Assembly (NCBI GenBank): GCA_017410455.1
Contig: JAFQQT010000003.1
Span: 1 to 46,511, forward strand
DNA from: Clostridia bacterium
GTDB lineage: Bacteria; Bacillota; Clostridia; Christensenellales; Aristaeellaceae
DNA: 46,511 bases
Reading direction: 5' to 3'
This document shows, in pieces, positions 8,493 through 17,173 of this stretch. The notes under the pieces were generated by a model, which was not told the DNA's origin, searched no databases, and saw only the letters and a program-made list of their open reading frames with translations. The translations under genes were made by a program, and so were the position numbers. How positions within the stretch are numbered: position 1 is the stretch's first letter; each line of letters starts with the position of its first letter.

Positions 8493-9290
8493 ATGAAGAA
8501 GATGATCCGCAACCTGTTCGCTCTGGCGCTGGCGCTGTGCATGCTCGGCTGCTGCGCTTACGCCGAGACCGCTGAGGCCACTCAGCCCACCGCCACCGCG
8601 CACAAGGCCGTTGATGTCGTGCTGGATGGCAGCCTGAACGAATGGAACCTGAATGATCCCATCGTGCTCAACGACATTACCCAGCTGGTGCGTGACTACC
8701 ACTTCTGGAATGGTCCCGACGACCTGAGCGCGAAGGTCTACATCGCCTGGGACGAGACCTACTTCTACATCGGCGCTGACGTGACCGAGGATTCCATCTT
8801 CGGCGCCATCGAGATGCTGCCCCTGGATGGCGAGGACAACTTCGAGGTGTACCTCTCCACCGACCCCACCGCTGACCCCGCCCGTACCGAGTACGGCGTG
8901 AACGACTTCAAGTTCTTCCTGATCATGGACGGCGAGTACTGGGATACCGCCTTTGACCGCTCCATGGTGCCGAAGGACAACCGTCAGCGCTTCATCTCCA
9001 AGGGCATGGACGGCGGCGAGAACGTGCTGGAAGGCTACGAGGTTGCCACCACCCAGACGACCACCGGCTTCATCTATGAGGCGAAGATTCCGTGGGAGTG
9101 CTTCTCCAACCGCAACATCCCCGTGTACACCCCCGCTGTGGGCGACACTGTGAACTTCAACTTCCTCATCACTGACATTTCCTACCCCTGCCCCGGCACT
9201 GAGTACATTCCTCAGATCGCCTGGACCGGCTCCAAGGCTGCGATCGACACCAACCCCTCCTCCTGGGGCCGTCTGACCTTCGCTGACTGA
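8493..9290 (+). CDS. Secreted CBM9-like carbohydrate-binding protein
   Basis: A 265-residue exported protein. An upstream in-frame ATG at 8412 is rejected because it lies inside the promoter; the ATG at 8493 has AGGAG at 8481-8485 and begins MKK. The signal peptide could be cut after AYA (about residue 24) or, less likely, at a weak lipobox ending GC. The rest matches the CBM9-like/DOMON-type beta-sandwich: LDGSLNEW start, VYIAWDETYFYIG strand, FEVYLSTD, and a late FIYEAKIPW strand. Such domains bind sugars, without catalysis of their own. Shares the promoter element of the GH3-like genes, which suggests joint action on an extracellular glycan. Confidence 0.78.
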   Translation: MKKMIRNLFALALALCMLGCCAYAETAEATQPTATAHKAVDVVLDGSLNEWNLNDPIVLNDITQLVRDYHFWNGPDDLSAKVYIAWDETYFYIGADVTEDSIFGAIEMLPLDGEDNFEVYLSTDPTADPARTEYGVNDFKFFLIMDGEYWDTAFDRSMVPKDNRQRFISKGMDGGENVLEGYEVATTQTTTGFIYEAKIPWECFSNRNIPVYTPAVGDTVNFNFLITDISYPCPGTEYIPQIAWTGSKAAIDTNPSSWGRLTFAD

Positions 9291-9381
9291 GGACACTGAT
9301 TTACCTCTTCATGGATCCTCTTTATGGCAGCAGGCTGTAAACACAGGGATACGCTTGCGGTCTGCTGCCGCCTCCTCCTTT

Positions 9382-9419
9382 CCGGCGATGTACGGCGTGT
9401 CCGATACGTCGCCGGTTTT
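9382..9419 (+). terminator. Hairpin with T run just before the next ribosome binding site
   Basis: CCGGCGA (9382-9388) pairs with TCGCCGG (9409-9415) and the stem can extend inward through one G-U pair; TTTT follows. It ends 10 bases before the AAAGGAG of the next gene. It either terminates the CBM9-like transcript or acts as an attenuator for the beta-helix gene. A second long-range pairing (GGCAGCAG near 9335 with CTGCTGCC near 9362) lies upstream. I recognise no known riboswitch. Confidence 0.65.
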
Positions 9420-9442
9420 CTGTCTGCGAAAGGAGCCTGCTC

Positions 9443-10828
9443 ATGAAACGTCTGCTGATGCTCTGCCTGCTGATGCTCTGCCTGTGTTCCGTAGCCTTTG
9501 CGGCTGAATACACGGTCAATCCCGCTGGCGGCGGCGACTATGCCAGCCTCACCGAGGCCCTTGCGGCAGTGGAGGACGGCGACGTGCTGCTCCTCTCCGG
9601 CGGCGTTTATGACCAGAGCCGGGAAACCTTCCCGATCCTGGTGGAAAAGCGCGTGACCATCGCAGCGGCTGAGGGGGAGACGCCCATCATCGCTTCGCCC
9701 CGCCTGGTGCCTGCGCTGGAGCTCAATGTGGACGGAATCTGCGTGTCCGGGCTGCAGATCGACTTCCTGCGTTCCGGCATGTGGGTGCAGGGGGATGATG
9801 TGACGGTCGAGGACTGCACGCTGTCCCTCGGCTCCGAGGAGTGGCGCACTTCCTCCTGCGGCATGTGGGTCGCCGGCGCGAAGCGGCTGACGCTGACGGG
9901 CTGCACCTTCAACGGCTGCGGCGTGGCGCTGGCGGGCCCGCCCATCTCCGACAGCAGCAAGGGCCTGCCGGTGCTGACGGGCATGTTCGAGGTGGGCGAG
10001 GACGTGGAGTTCTTCACCACCCACACGATGGTGAACAACACCGTCAACGGCCTGCCGCTGGGCTATGTGGTCGACCTGGATGGCGCGGTGTACACCGAGC
10101 CCTGCGGCCAGCTGCTGGCTGTGCAGTGCGACGGCACGACCTTCACCGGGCTGGTGTGCAGCAAGGTCAGCATGGGCATTGAGCTGGCCTATTGCACGGA
10201 TACGGTGGTGGAGAACTGCATCGCGGACGATGCGGGCATCTTCGGCATCTATGTCGCCAAGTCGGAGGACTGCGTGCTGCGGGACTGCCGGGCCGACCGG
10301 GGCGCCCACGGCATCGACCTGCGGGCGATCCACCGGTGCGTGGTGGACGGCTGCTCCTCCACGGGCAGCGGGCAGGGCATGTTCTTCTCCATGGCCTTCG
10401 ACAGCCTGCTGGTGGATTGCGACATCATCGAGAACGGCACGGGCTTCTACGCGGCTGCAGGCGACCGCAACCACATGGACGCCTGCCGTGTGGAGGGCAA
10501 CCAGCTGGGCATCTACATCCAGAAGGAGCCCAACTTCACCGTGACGAATTGCACCTTCCGCGCCAACTGGAACACTGGCGCGCGCTCCACCCTGTCCCCG
10601 GGTTATGCTATCATCGGCTGCACCTTCGAGGATAACTGGGTCGCGGCCATGTCCAATTACTCCGATGGCGTGTTCTATTATGGCAACACGTTCAACACCT
10701 CGCAGAACTGCGCGCTGTACATGAAGGGCAACACCCAGGTGCGTATGCTCAACAATGTTTTCACCGATGCGGACGCAGCCCTGGTGGACATTTCCGAGTG
10801 CCCGGATCTGCTGCTGTGGCAGAATTAA
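9443..10828 (+). CDS. Secreted right-handed parallel beta-helix protein
   Basis: A 461-residue exported protein with a leucine-rich signal peptide ending AFA-A (residues 18-21). The mature part opens with a YTVNPAGGGDYASLTEAL segment, the usual first coil of pectin-lyase-like beta-helices, and then runs through many repeats of the type 'VEDCTLS', 'LTGCTFNG', 'VENCIADD', 'LRDCRAD', 'VDGCSS'. The fold serves in polysaccharide lyases and in NosD/DUF1565-type proteins; no catalytic residues can be assigned. AAAGGAG at 9429-9435 supports the start. It may act on or bind extracellular polysaccharide, in keeping with the genes before it. Confidence 0.8.
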   Translation: MKRLLMLCLLMLCLCSVAFAAEYTVNPAGGGDYASLTEALAAVEDGDVLLLSGGVYDQSRETFPILVEKRVTIAAAEGETPIIASPRLVPALELNVDGICVSGLQIDFLRSGMWVQGDDVTVEDCTLSLGSEEWRTSSCGMWVAGAKRLTLTGCTFNGCGVALAGPPISDSSKGLPVLTGMFEVGEDVEFFTTHTMVNNTVNGLPLGYVVDLDGAVYTEPCGQLLAVQCDGTTFTGLVCSKVSMGIELAYCTDTVVENCIADDAGIFGIYVAKSEDCVLRDCRADRGAHGIDLRAIHRCVVDGCSSTGSGQGMFFSMAFDSLLVDCDIIENGTGFYAAAGDRNHMDACRVEGNQLGIYIQKEPNFTVTNCTFRANWNTGARSTLSPGYAIIGCTFEDNWVAAMSNYSDGVFYYGNTFNTSQNCALYMKGNTQVRMLNNVFTDADAALVDISECPDLLLWQN

Positions 10829-10940
10829 CGGCAAATTAACAAATGGGACATTGCACCGTCAAGCAATCAACAGCAAAACGGAGTACGATATAAATGGATC
10901 GGACATCCATTGATTTTCCATGGAAAGGAGAAGCATCACA

Positions 10941-11618
10941 ATGCAATACCGCAACGAGATCAAGCACCTGATCACCCCCGGCGACCGGGCAGCGATCTGT
11001 GCCGCGATGAAGGCGGTGGCCAGGCTTGATCCTCATGCGCAGGAGAAAGGGTACTACACCATCCGCAGCCTCTACTTTGACAACTACACGGACAGGGCGC
11101 TGCGGGAGAAGGTGGACGGCATCAACGAGCGCGAGAAGTTCCGCATCCGCTATTACGACGGCAACACGTCGGTGATCCACCTGGAGAAGAAGGTCAAGCG
11201 GGACAGCATGGGCTACAAGGTTTCCTGCAGCCTGACGGCTGAGGAAGCGCAGCGCATCGTCGATGGCGACGTCCTCTGGATGGCCACGGACAAGCGCGCC
11301 CTGGTGGTGGAGCTGTACGCGAAGATGAAGGGCCAGAACCTGCGCCCGAAGACCATCGTGGACTATGAGCGCGTTCCCTTCATTTACGGCCCGGGCAATG
11401 TCCGCGTGACAGTTGACTACAACATCCGCACGGGCCTGCGCTGCACCGACTTCCTCAACCCCGACTGCGTCACCATCCCGGCAGGGGAGGGGCGCGACAT
11501 CATCCTCGAGGTCAAGTGGGACGATTACCTCCCCACCATCATCCGCCACGCCGTGCAGCTCAAGGGCCGCAGGCAGTCGGCCTTCTCCAAGTACGCCCAG
11601 TGCCGCATCTACGGCTGA
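10941..11618 (+). CDS. VTC-domain polyphosphate polymerase-like protein
   Basis: 225 residues. The ATG at 10941 is preferred over 10920 because AGGAG at 10926-10930 lies ten bases before it. Signatures of the VTC domain (CYTH/triphosphate tunnel fold) are present in order: MQYRNEIKHL, IRSLYFDN, FRIRYYDG, IHLEKKVK, VDYERVPF, VTVDYNIRT and ILEVKWDDYLP, supplying the charged lining of the tunnel. In yeast Vtc4 this fold polymerises ATP-derived phosphate. Bacterial homologues commonly neighbour DUF4956 and CotH genes, as here. Cytoplasmic, no signal peptide. The product of the bacterial enzyme is inferred only. Confidence 0.85.
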   Translation: MQYRNEIKHLITPGDRAAICAAMKAVARLDPHAQEKGYYTIRSLYFDNYTDRALREKVDGINEREKFRIRYYDGNTSVIHLEKKVKRDSMGYKVSCSLTAEEAQRIVDGDVLWMATDKRALVVELYAKMKGQNLRPKTIVDYERVPFIYGPGNVRVTVDYNIRTGLRCTDFLNPDCVTIPAGEGRDIILEVKWDDYLPTIIRHAVQLKGRRQSAFSKYAQCRIYG

Positions 11619-11645
11619 GCACGATAAAGAAAGGATTGAACCGCT

Positions 11646-12317
11646 ATGAATTTCAATGACATCTTCAAGTCCTCTTTCCTGGAGAACATCACCAGCGTTT
11701 CCATCGTGGACATGCTCCTGACCCTCGCGCTGGCCTTCGGCATCGGCCTGTTCATCTTCCTGGTGTATAAGAAGACCTACTCCGGCGTGATGTACTCCTC
11801 CTCCTTCGGCGGCACGCTGGTGGCGCTGACGATGATCACCTCCATGACCATCCTGGCCGTGACCTCCAACGTCGTGCTGTCCCTGGGCATGGTGGGCGCG
11901 CTGTCCATCGTCCGCTTCCGCACGGCCATCAAGGAGCCGATGGACATCGCCTTCCTGTTCTGGTCCATCGCCGCTGGCATCGTGCTGGCCGCTGGCATGA
12001 TCCCGCTGGCCGTCATCGGCAGCGTCATCATCGGCATTGTGATGCTGGTGTTCATCAACCGCAAGGCCGTGCACGATCCCTACATCGCGGTGATCTCCTG
12101 CACCAATGCCACCGCCGAGAAGGCTGCCACCACCTACCTCAAGCAGAACGTTGAGAAGGCCGTCATCAAGTCCAAGACCGCGCAGAACGGCTGCATTGAG
12201 ATGACCTGGGAGATCCGCCTCCTCAAGCACGACACGGACTTCATCACCGAACTTTCCGAGCTGGAAGGCGTGAGCAGCGCCGTGCTGGTGAGCTACAACG
12301 GCGACTACCTCGGGTGA
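11646..12317 (+). CDS. DUF4956 membrane protein
   Basis: 223 residues, AAAGGA upstream. Three to four hydrophobic segments lie in the N-terminal 150 residues (about 22-42, 55-80, 98-115, 118-138), then a soluble C-terminal domain. The segment GMVGALSIVRFRTAIKEP between membrane segments is the hallmark of DUF4956. It is 27 bases after the VTC gene and 11 bases before the CotH gene, so all three are one operon. A likely role is membrane partner of the VTC enzyme; the biochemical function of the family is not known to me. Confidence 0.85.
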   Translation: MNFNDIFKSSFLENITSVSIVDMLLTLALAFGIGLFIFLVYKKTYSGVMYSSSFGGTLVALTMITSMTILAVTSNVVLSLGMVGALSIVRFRTAIKEPMDIAFLFWSIAAGIVLAAGMIPLAVIGSVIIGIVMLVFINRKAVHDPYIAVISCTNATAEKAATTYLKQNVEKAVIKSKTAQNGCIEMTWEIRLLKHDTDFITELSELEGVSSAVLVSYNGDYLG

Positions 12318-12328
12318 GGTGAGAACAG

Positions 12329-14845
12329 ATGCTTCGGCACAAGAACATTGACCGGGTGTGCTGCATCGTGCTGGCGCTGACACTGCTGCTCAGCACACTC
12401 TTCGTGGGCGCGGCGGCGACGGGCATGATCGAGGAAAACACGATCATCGGCTACGAAACGCGCCTCTTCGACCAGTCCCGCGTGCACACCATCGATATCA
12501 TCATCGATGACTGGGACGCTTTCCTCAAAACGGCGACCAGCGAGGTGTACTCTGCCTGCCACCTGGTCATCGACGGGGAAAGCTACAAGAACGTTGGCAT
12601 CCGCGGCAAGGGCAACACGTCCCTTTCCTCCGTGCAGGCCTATGGCAACAACCGCTACTCCTTCAAGGTGGAGTTCGACCAGTATCAGACCGGCGCCAGC
12701 TATCACGGTCTGGACAAGCTGAGCCTGAACAACCTCATCCAGGACAACACCTACATGAAGGACTACTTCGCCTACACGATGATGAACAAGATGGGCGTAG
12801 CTGCGCCCCTGTGCAGCTTCGTGGAGATCCGCGTGAACGGCGAATACTGGGGCCTGTACCTTGCGGTGGAGGGCGTGGAGGATGCATTCCTGCAGCGCAA
12901 CTACGGCAAGGACTACGGCGAACTCTACAAGCCCGACGCGCTGTCCATGGGCGGCGGCCGCGGCAACGGCGAAGACTTCGACATGAATGAGGCGGCCGAG
13001 CAGTTCGGCTTCTCCTTCGGCGGGGACGACACGGAGCAGGGCGGTGCAGCGGGTGACGCTGGCGCTGACGACTTCTCCTCCTCCGGTAGCAGCGGCGGCA
13101 GCAGCGCATCGGACGATGGCTCCTCCGGCGGCCAGAGCACCTCTGCGTCCACGCCTGCGCCCACGGCGACGGCGACTCCTGCGCCCACGGCAACACCCAC
13201 GCCTGCGGCCTCGATCGCAGCGGATGCCAGCAACGGCGATTCCGCTGGCGACGCAGCCTCTGCTGGCGACGCGGCTTCTGCTGGCGATGCAGCGAATGCT
13301 TTCACCGGCGATGCTGCTGGTGGTGATGCGGATGCCTCTGCCGGCATGCCCGCGATGCCCACTGACGGCGCCATGCCCACCGATGGCGCCATGCCCACCG
13401 ACGGCGCGACGCCTGCTGCGGACAGCATGCCCACCGACGGCGCGACGCCTGCTGCGGACAGCATGCCCACCGACGGTGCGACGCCTGCTGCGGACAGCAT
13501 GCCCGCAACGCCCACTGATGGCACGACGGCTGACATGAGCAGCTTCCCGACTGCGCCTGAAGGCTTTGACTTCTCGCAGATGGGCGGCGACTTCCAGATG
13601 CCCGAGGGCGACTTCCAGATGCCTGAAGGCGGCTTCGGTGGTTTCGGCGGCTTTGGCAGCAGCACGGACGTGAAGCTCCAGTACACCGACGACAATCCCT
13701 CCAGCTACTCCAACATCTTCAACAATGCCAAGACCGATATCACCACGGCGGATCAGAACAGGCTCATCGCCTCCCTGAAGGCGCTGAACGAGGGCGACGT
13801 CTCTGTGGTGGATACGGATGCTGTCATCCGCTACATGGCGGTGCACAACTTCCTGTGCAACAGCGACAGCTACACCGGCATGATGGTGCACAACTACTAC
13901 CTCTACGAGGAGGACGGCGTGCTGGCGATGATCCCCTGGGATTACAACCTCGCCTATGGCACGATGAGCAACACCAATGCGACCTCCTCCGTCAACGAAG
14001 ACATTGACACCCTGGTCAGCATGGGCGGCAACGACCGTCCCATGGCCACCTGGATCACCTCCAGCGAGGAATACATGGCGCAGTACCGCGCGGTGTATCA
14101 GGAGTTCATGACCACCGTGTTCGATTCCGGCTGGTTCAATGAGGAATACGAGCGCGTATATGCGATGATCAGCCCCTATGTGGAGGCGGATCCCACCGCA
14201 TTCTGCACCTGGGAGCAGTTCGAAGTCGGCTCTGAGACGCTGCGTCAGTTCTGCATCAGGCGCGCCCAGAGTGTCAACAACCAGCTGGCGGGCACCAACG
14301 AGCGCGTGGACGCCTCCGACCTGGACATCAGCGCCATGGGTACCATGAATGGCACGGGCGGCGGTGGCGGCGGCTTCGGTGACTTCGGCAGCTGGGGCGA
14401 TGCTCCCAGCGACGCCGCTGCACCTGCGGGTGAAACGCAGACCCCTGCCGAGGACGCTGCTGCTTCCACGGCTCCCGCTGCAGACGCTGCGGCTTCCAAT
14501 GGTGACGCTGCTGCCTCTGCTGGTGATGCTGCTGCCTCTGCAGGCGATGCCGCTGCGGCTCCCGCCACGGACGCTGCTGCAACTGCGGAACCCGCCGAAG
14601 AGACTGCACCTGCGGCTCCCGCCGAGGATACTGCTGCGCCCACCGAGCAGGCAGCTGCTGAAGAACCGGCGGGCTCGCCCGAAGCCAGCAGGGAACGCAC
14701 CCGTCCCTCGTCCAACAGCGGCTTTGACATGTCTGGCGTGAGCAGGCAAAGCGGATCCTCCGGCAACGGCCTGGTGCTGGCGATCTGTGTGGTGCTGCTC
14801 TGCGCAGGGCTGCTCATCGTCCGCTTCAGCAAGACGAACCGGTAA
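12329..14845 (+). CDS. CotH kinase-family protein, membrane-anchored, with large low-complexity insert
   Basis: 838 residues. An N-terminal signal or anchor (about 9-31) is followed by CotH motifs: VGIRGKGNTS (about residue 90), a GLYLAVEGVEDAFL stretch, and MIPWDYN with D538, the likely metal-binding Asp. CotH proteins are atypical kinases, known for phosphorylating spore coat proteins. Two oddities: an insert of about 215 residues (about 228-444), rich in Gly/Ser/Ala/Pro with a 12-residue tandem repeat, splits the kinase domain; a second Ala/Pro/Glu-rich tract (about 676-795) leads to a C-terminal membrane helix (about 810-832) and a basic end. GAGGTGA lies seven bases before the ATG. The protein is probably displayed outside the membrane. 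Confidence 0.85.
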   Translation: MLRHKNIDRVCCIVLALTLLLSTLFVGAAATGMIEENTIIGYETRLFDQSRVHTIDIIIDDWDAFLKTATSEVYSACHLVIDGESYKNVGIRGKGNTSLSSVQAYGNNRYSFKVEFDQYQTGASYHGLDKLSLNNLIQDNTYMKDYFAYTMMNKMGVAAPLCSFVEIRVNGEYWGLYLAVEGVEDAFLQRNYGKDYGELYKPDALSMGGGRGNGEDFDMNEAAEQFGFSFGGDDTEQGGAAGDAGADDFSSSGSSGGSSASDDGSSGGQSTSASTPAPTATATPAPTATPTPAASIAADASNGDSAGDAASAGDAASAGDAANAFTGDAAGGDADASAGMPAMPTDGAMPTDGAMPTDGATPAADSMPTDGATPAADSMPTDGATPAADSMPATPTDGTTADMSSFPTAPEGFDFSQMGGDFQMPEGDFQMPEGGFGGFGGFGSSTDVKLQYTDDNPSSYSNIFNNAKTDITTADQNRLIASLKALNEGDVSVVDTDAVIRYMAVHNFLCNSDSYTGMMVHNYYLYEEDGVLAMIPWDYNLAYGTMSNTNATSSVNEDIDTLVSMGGNDRPMATWITSSEEYMAQYRAVYQEFMTTVFDSGWFNEEYERVYAMISPYVEADPTAFCTWEQFEVGSETLRQFCIRRAQSVNNQLAGTNERVDASDLDISAMGTMNGTGGGGGGFGDFGSWGDAPSDAAAPAGETQTPAEDAAASTAPAADAAASNGDAAASAGDAAASAGDAAAAPATDAAATAEPAEETAPAAPAEDTAAPTEQAAAEEPAGSPEASRERTRPSSNSGFDMSGVSRQSGSSGNGLVLAICVVLLCAGLLIVRFSKTNR
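13355..13500 (+). repeat. In-frame tandem repeat inside the CotH gene
   Basis: Three nearly exact 36-base copies (13391-13426, 13427-13462, 13463-13498) encode MPTDGATPAADS; shorter 18-base MPTDGA units precede them. In-frame tandem repeats like this expand and contract by slippage, so the length should vary between strains. Confidence 0.85.
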
Positions 14846-14852
14846 ATAAAGA

Positions 14853-14891
14853 GCAGGGCTCACGCTGTCAAGGCGTGAGTCCTGCGTTTTT
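14853..14891. terminator. Terminator between the CotH operon and the convergent genes
   Basis: A 13-base stem (14853-14865 with 14873-14885, one G-U pair) is followed by GTTTTTG on the + strand. On the - strand the T tract is weaker, so it serves mainly the CotH operon. Confidence 0.85.
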
Positions 14892-14905
14892 GTGTTTTCG
14901 AGGTG

Positions 14906-15157
14906 TCAGGCGTCGCGACACAGCGCGTCCCATGCGGCCAGCAGGTCGTAGAGCGCGTCCTGTGCGAGCACGCCGCGCTTCATGTCAGGCGGCAGGAGGC
15001 CAGCCTCGTCGGCCTCGTAGTCGCGCAGCCAGTCGCCGTTTTCCATGTAGGCAGCCAGCAGGGGGAAGTCGGGGGAGGCAGCGTCGCCCACAGCCAGCGC
15101 GGCGCGGGCGCGGTCGAAGGCGGCCTCCATGGCGGCAATGCGTTCCAGCTGCGTCAT
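14906..15157 (-). CDS. DUF4298 family protein
   Basis: 83 residues beginning MTQLERIAAMEAA, which fits the DUF4298 family: short, alpha-helical, cytoplasmic, of unknown function. The start ATGA overlaps the stop of the GNAT gene by four bases and has AAGGAGG upstream, so translation is coupled. It is the last gene of a three-gene operon. Confidence 0.75.
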   Translation of the reverse strand: MTQLERIAAMEAAFDRARAALAVGDAASPDFPLLAAYMENGDWLRDYEADEAGLLPPDMKRGVLAQDALYDLLAAWDALCRDA

Positions 15158-15606
15158 TGCGGTACCTCCTTGGCCATGAAGAGCACATGGCCGCAGTCGC
15201 TGAAGCCCAGGTGCCGGTAGAACTCCGGTGCGGGGGCATAGCGGTTGGTGGTCAGAGTCAGACCGGCCAGCCCCTTGTCAGCGACGTATTCCTCAAGCCG
15301 GGCCATCAGCGCCCGCCCGACGCCCTGCCCCTGACGGGCAGGAAGCACGAACATCTCGTCAATAAAGACCTCGGTGTTGTTCCACCAGAGCTTCTCGTGG
15401 GCGAATATTGCGCCGATGAGCGCACCGTCCTTTTCGGCCCCGAAGCCGACAAAGCGGTTGGCCTCCAGGTAATCCGCCAGATACGCCTCTGCGGTTTCCG
15501 CTGTCCAGCGGCACTGCCAGAGGTCGTTGTTGTACACGTCACAGAGGATCTGCGCGCAGGCGGGCATGTCGCGATGCGTCAGCGGACGAATGCGGAGTTC
15601 AGTCAT
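15154..15606 (-). CDS. GNAT family N-acetyltransferase
   Basis: 150 residues from the second ATG; the first ATG (15612) directly abuts AGGAGG, whereas the one at 15606 is six bases away. GNAT features are visible: the beta-4 strand EMFVLPARQGQGVGRALM, where QGQGVG is the acetyl-CoA pyrophosphate loop, and YRHLGF near the end. Transfers an acetyl group to an amine; substrate unknown. It overlaps the end of the RluA-like gene by eight bases. Confidence 0.85.
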   Translation of the reverse strand: MTELRIRPLTHRDMPACAQILCDVYNNDLWQCRWTAETAEAYLADYLEANRFVGFGAEKDGALIGAIFAHEKLWWNNTEVFIDEMFVLPARQGQGVGRALMARLEEYVADKGLAGLTLTTNRYAPAPEFYRHLGFSDCGHVLFMAKEVPQ

Positions 15607-16204
15607 GTTCATCCTCCTTTGCCCAGTCGGGCAGGCGCTCGAAGCGCAGGGTCGTGCCCTTCCACGGGAAGGTCAGGCAGCAGGAGAAGAGCATGGGCGC
15701 GGTGGCTGCGTCCCGGGCGCCGTACTTGTGGTCGCCCACAAGGGGGTTCCTGCGGCTGGCGAACTGCACGCGGATCTGATGGCTGCGGCCGGTGTGGAGG
15801 CGGATGCGCACCAGGGATGTTTCACCGTCTGTATCAAGGCGCGTGTACTCCAGCCGGGCCTTCTTTACGCCGGCGCGCTCGCGGCTGACGACGAAGACCT
15901 TGTTCTTCCGCGCGTCTTTGAAGAGGAGGTCGGTCCAGTCGCCCTTCTCCTCGGGCACGCCGCGAACCCGGGCGACATATTCCTTCACCATCGCGCCCTC
16001 CTGAATCAGCCGGGAGAGAGCGGCGGCAGCCTGCTTCGTGCGGGCGTAGACCATCACGCCGCCCACGTTCAGGTCGAGCCGGTGGACGGTGAACACCTCG
16101 CCCCCCAGGGCCTCGCGGATGGCGGCGGGCACGCCGGCTTCGGAATCCAGCCCCACGGGCTTGACGATGACTGCCAGGTCGCGGTCGGAATGAATGATCT
16201 GCAT
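15599..16204 (-). CDS. RluA-family pseudouridine synthase
   Basis: 201 residues. The catalytic motif HRLD contains D44, followed by VGGVMVYA; later LHTGRSHQIRVQF and NPLVGDHKYG are the usual RluA/RsuA core motifs. The S4 RNA-binding domain is absent, which makes it a short member. It isomerises uridine to pseudouridine in rRNA or tRNA; the target position cannot be read from sequence. First gene of the operon with GNAT and DUF4298, with a good promoter at 16234-16262 and AGGAGG before the ATG. Confidence 0.88.
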   Translation of the reverse strand: MQIIHSDRDLAVIVKPVGLDSEAGVPAAIREALGGEVFTVHRLDLNVGGVMVYARTKQAAAALSRLIQEGAMVKEYVARVRGVPEEKGDWTDLLFKDARKNKVFVVSRERAGVKKARLEYTRLDTDGETSLVRIRLHTGRSHQIRVQFASRRNPLVGDHKYGARDAATAPMLFSCCLTFPWKGTTLRFERLPDWAKEDEHD

Positions 16205-16233
16205 GGGGAACCTCCTGAGCAGGGGATAGGAAC

Positions 16234-16262
16234 ATCATACCACACGCAGGCTGCGCCGTCAA
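16234..16262 (-). promoter_or_regulatory. Promoter of the RluA-GNAT-DUF4298 operon
   Basis: On the - strand: -35 TTGACG (16262-16257), 17-base spacer, -10 TATGAT (16239-16234). Confidence 0.8.
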
Positions 16263-16274
16263 AGGGGAATGCAG

Positions 16275-17081
16275 TCAGCCGGGACGCTTGCGGCAGATGT
16301 CGAGGTAGTGGTTGCTGATGCCGGTCATGTCCGGCCGCTCGCAGACGAGGAAGTGGTAGCGCAGGTAGTGCTGGTAGACCTCCTCATCCATCTGCTCGAT
16401 GGTATCCTTGATGTACTGGGTCATCATGTCCGTACCGATGAAGTGCAGCCGCTCGGCGGGGAGGCCGGCCATCAGCGCGTCGATCTCCTCCGGGCGGTGG
16501 AGGACGAAGCGGTCCTCCGGGTTGGAGGAGCACTTGAAGGTCTCCTTGTCGATCAGCGGGTAGAAGTGGGGATCCATCAGGTAGCCCCGCATGAAGCAGA
16601 AGTTGTAGATGGTGGCCTCGTTGTTGCAGTAGGCGGTGAAGAGCAGGCCGCCGGGCCTGGTCACCCTGAGGGCCTCTCTGAGGGCCCTGTGCTGCTCCTC
16701 CCGGGTGAAGAGGTGGTACATGGGGCCCAGCAGCAGGGTGATATCGTAGGCGTCATCGGGGAAGGCGGAAAGGTCGGTGGCGTTGCCCTGGGTGATGGTG
16801 ATGCGCTCGCCGGGCTGGGTGTTCTCGCGGAAGACGTCGATGTTGTGCTGGATCAGCTCGATGGCGTCCACCTCGTATCCCATGCGGGCAAGGGCGTGGC
16901 TGTATCGCCCGGTGGCCGCGCCGATTTCGAGGATCCGCATGCCGGGCCTGAGGTACTTCTCGATGTAGCGCATGGTGGTCAGGTACTCGACCTGCCCGGT
17001 GCGGCTGAGCAGGCGGGCGTCCTCGTCGTGGGTCTCGTAGTAGGACTGCAGGTAGGGCGTGGGGTTGGTGTTCTGGCACAT
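16275..17081 (-). CDS. Class I SAM-dependent methyltransferase under a leader-peptide attenuator
   Basis: 268 residues from the ATG at 17081, which lies eight bases after AGGAGG; the ATG at 17087 is too close. Motif I is ILEIGAATGRYSHAL (SAM binding), motif II has VDAIEL, and ITLLLGPMYHL with a later RVTRPGGLLF fit small-molecule or protein methyltransferases of the Methyltransf_11/25 type. It lacks the NPPY signature of N6-adenine enzymes. Substrate unknown. The transcript begins at a strong promoter (17307-17336) and carries a leader ORF and terminator before this gene, so expression is probably induced by something that stalls ribosomes. Confidence 0.85.
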   Translation of the reverse strand: MCQNTNPTPYLQSYYETHDEDARLLSRTGQVEYLTTMRYIEKYLRPGMRILEIGAATGRYSHALARMGYEVDAIELIQHNIDVFRENTQPGERITITQGNATDLSAFPDDAYDITLLLGPMYHLFTREEQHRALREALRVTRPGGLLFTAYCNNEATIYNFCFMRGYLMDPHFYPLIDKETFKCSSNPEDRFVLHRPEEIDALMAGLPAERLHFIGTDMMTQYIKDTIEQMDEEVYQHYLRYHFLVCERPDMTGISNHYLDICRKRPG

Positions 17082-17103
17082 GGTCATGTCCTCCTTCCAA
17101 TAC

Positions 17104-17142
17104 AAAAAGTGCAGGCTGTTGCCGGGTCTGGCAAGCCTGCAC
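17104..17142 (-). terminator. Attenuator terminator between leader ORF and methyltransferase
   Basis: On the - strand GTGCAGGCT (17142-17134) pairs with AGCCTGCAC (17117-17109), with an inner TGCC/GGCA helix, followed by TTTTTG. It lies 32 bases after the leader ORF stop and 22 bases before the methyltransferase start. The leader ORF contains a second GCAGGCT (17208-17202) that could pair with the descending arm and prevent termination. Another hairpin, GACTCC/GGAGTC (17172-17150), lies between stop codon and terminator. Confidence 0.85.
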
Positions 17143-17173
17143 TGCGTTTGACTCCGCGCGGGATCGGGAGTCT

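Noticed and set aside
311-9296. Very long - strand open frames (over 700 to over 1200 codons) opposite the GH3-like genes
   Set aside because: They mirror the GC-rich, strongly biased codons of the + strand genes, have His/Val/Gly-rich low-complexity products, no ribosome binding sites, and cross promoters and terminators of the real genes.
13355-13500. Regular repeats resembling a CRISPR array
   Set aside because: The units are contiguous without spacers, in frame, and encode a 12-residue peptide repeat within CotH.
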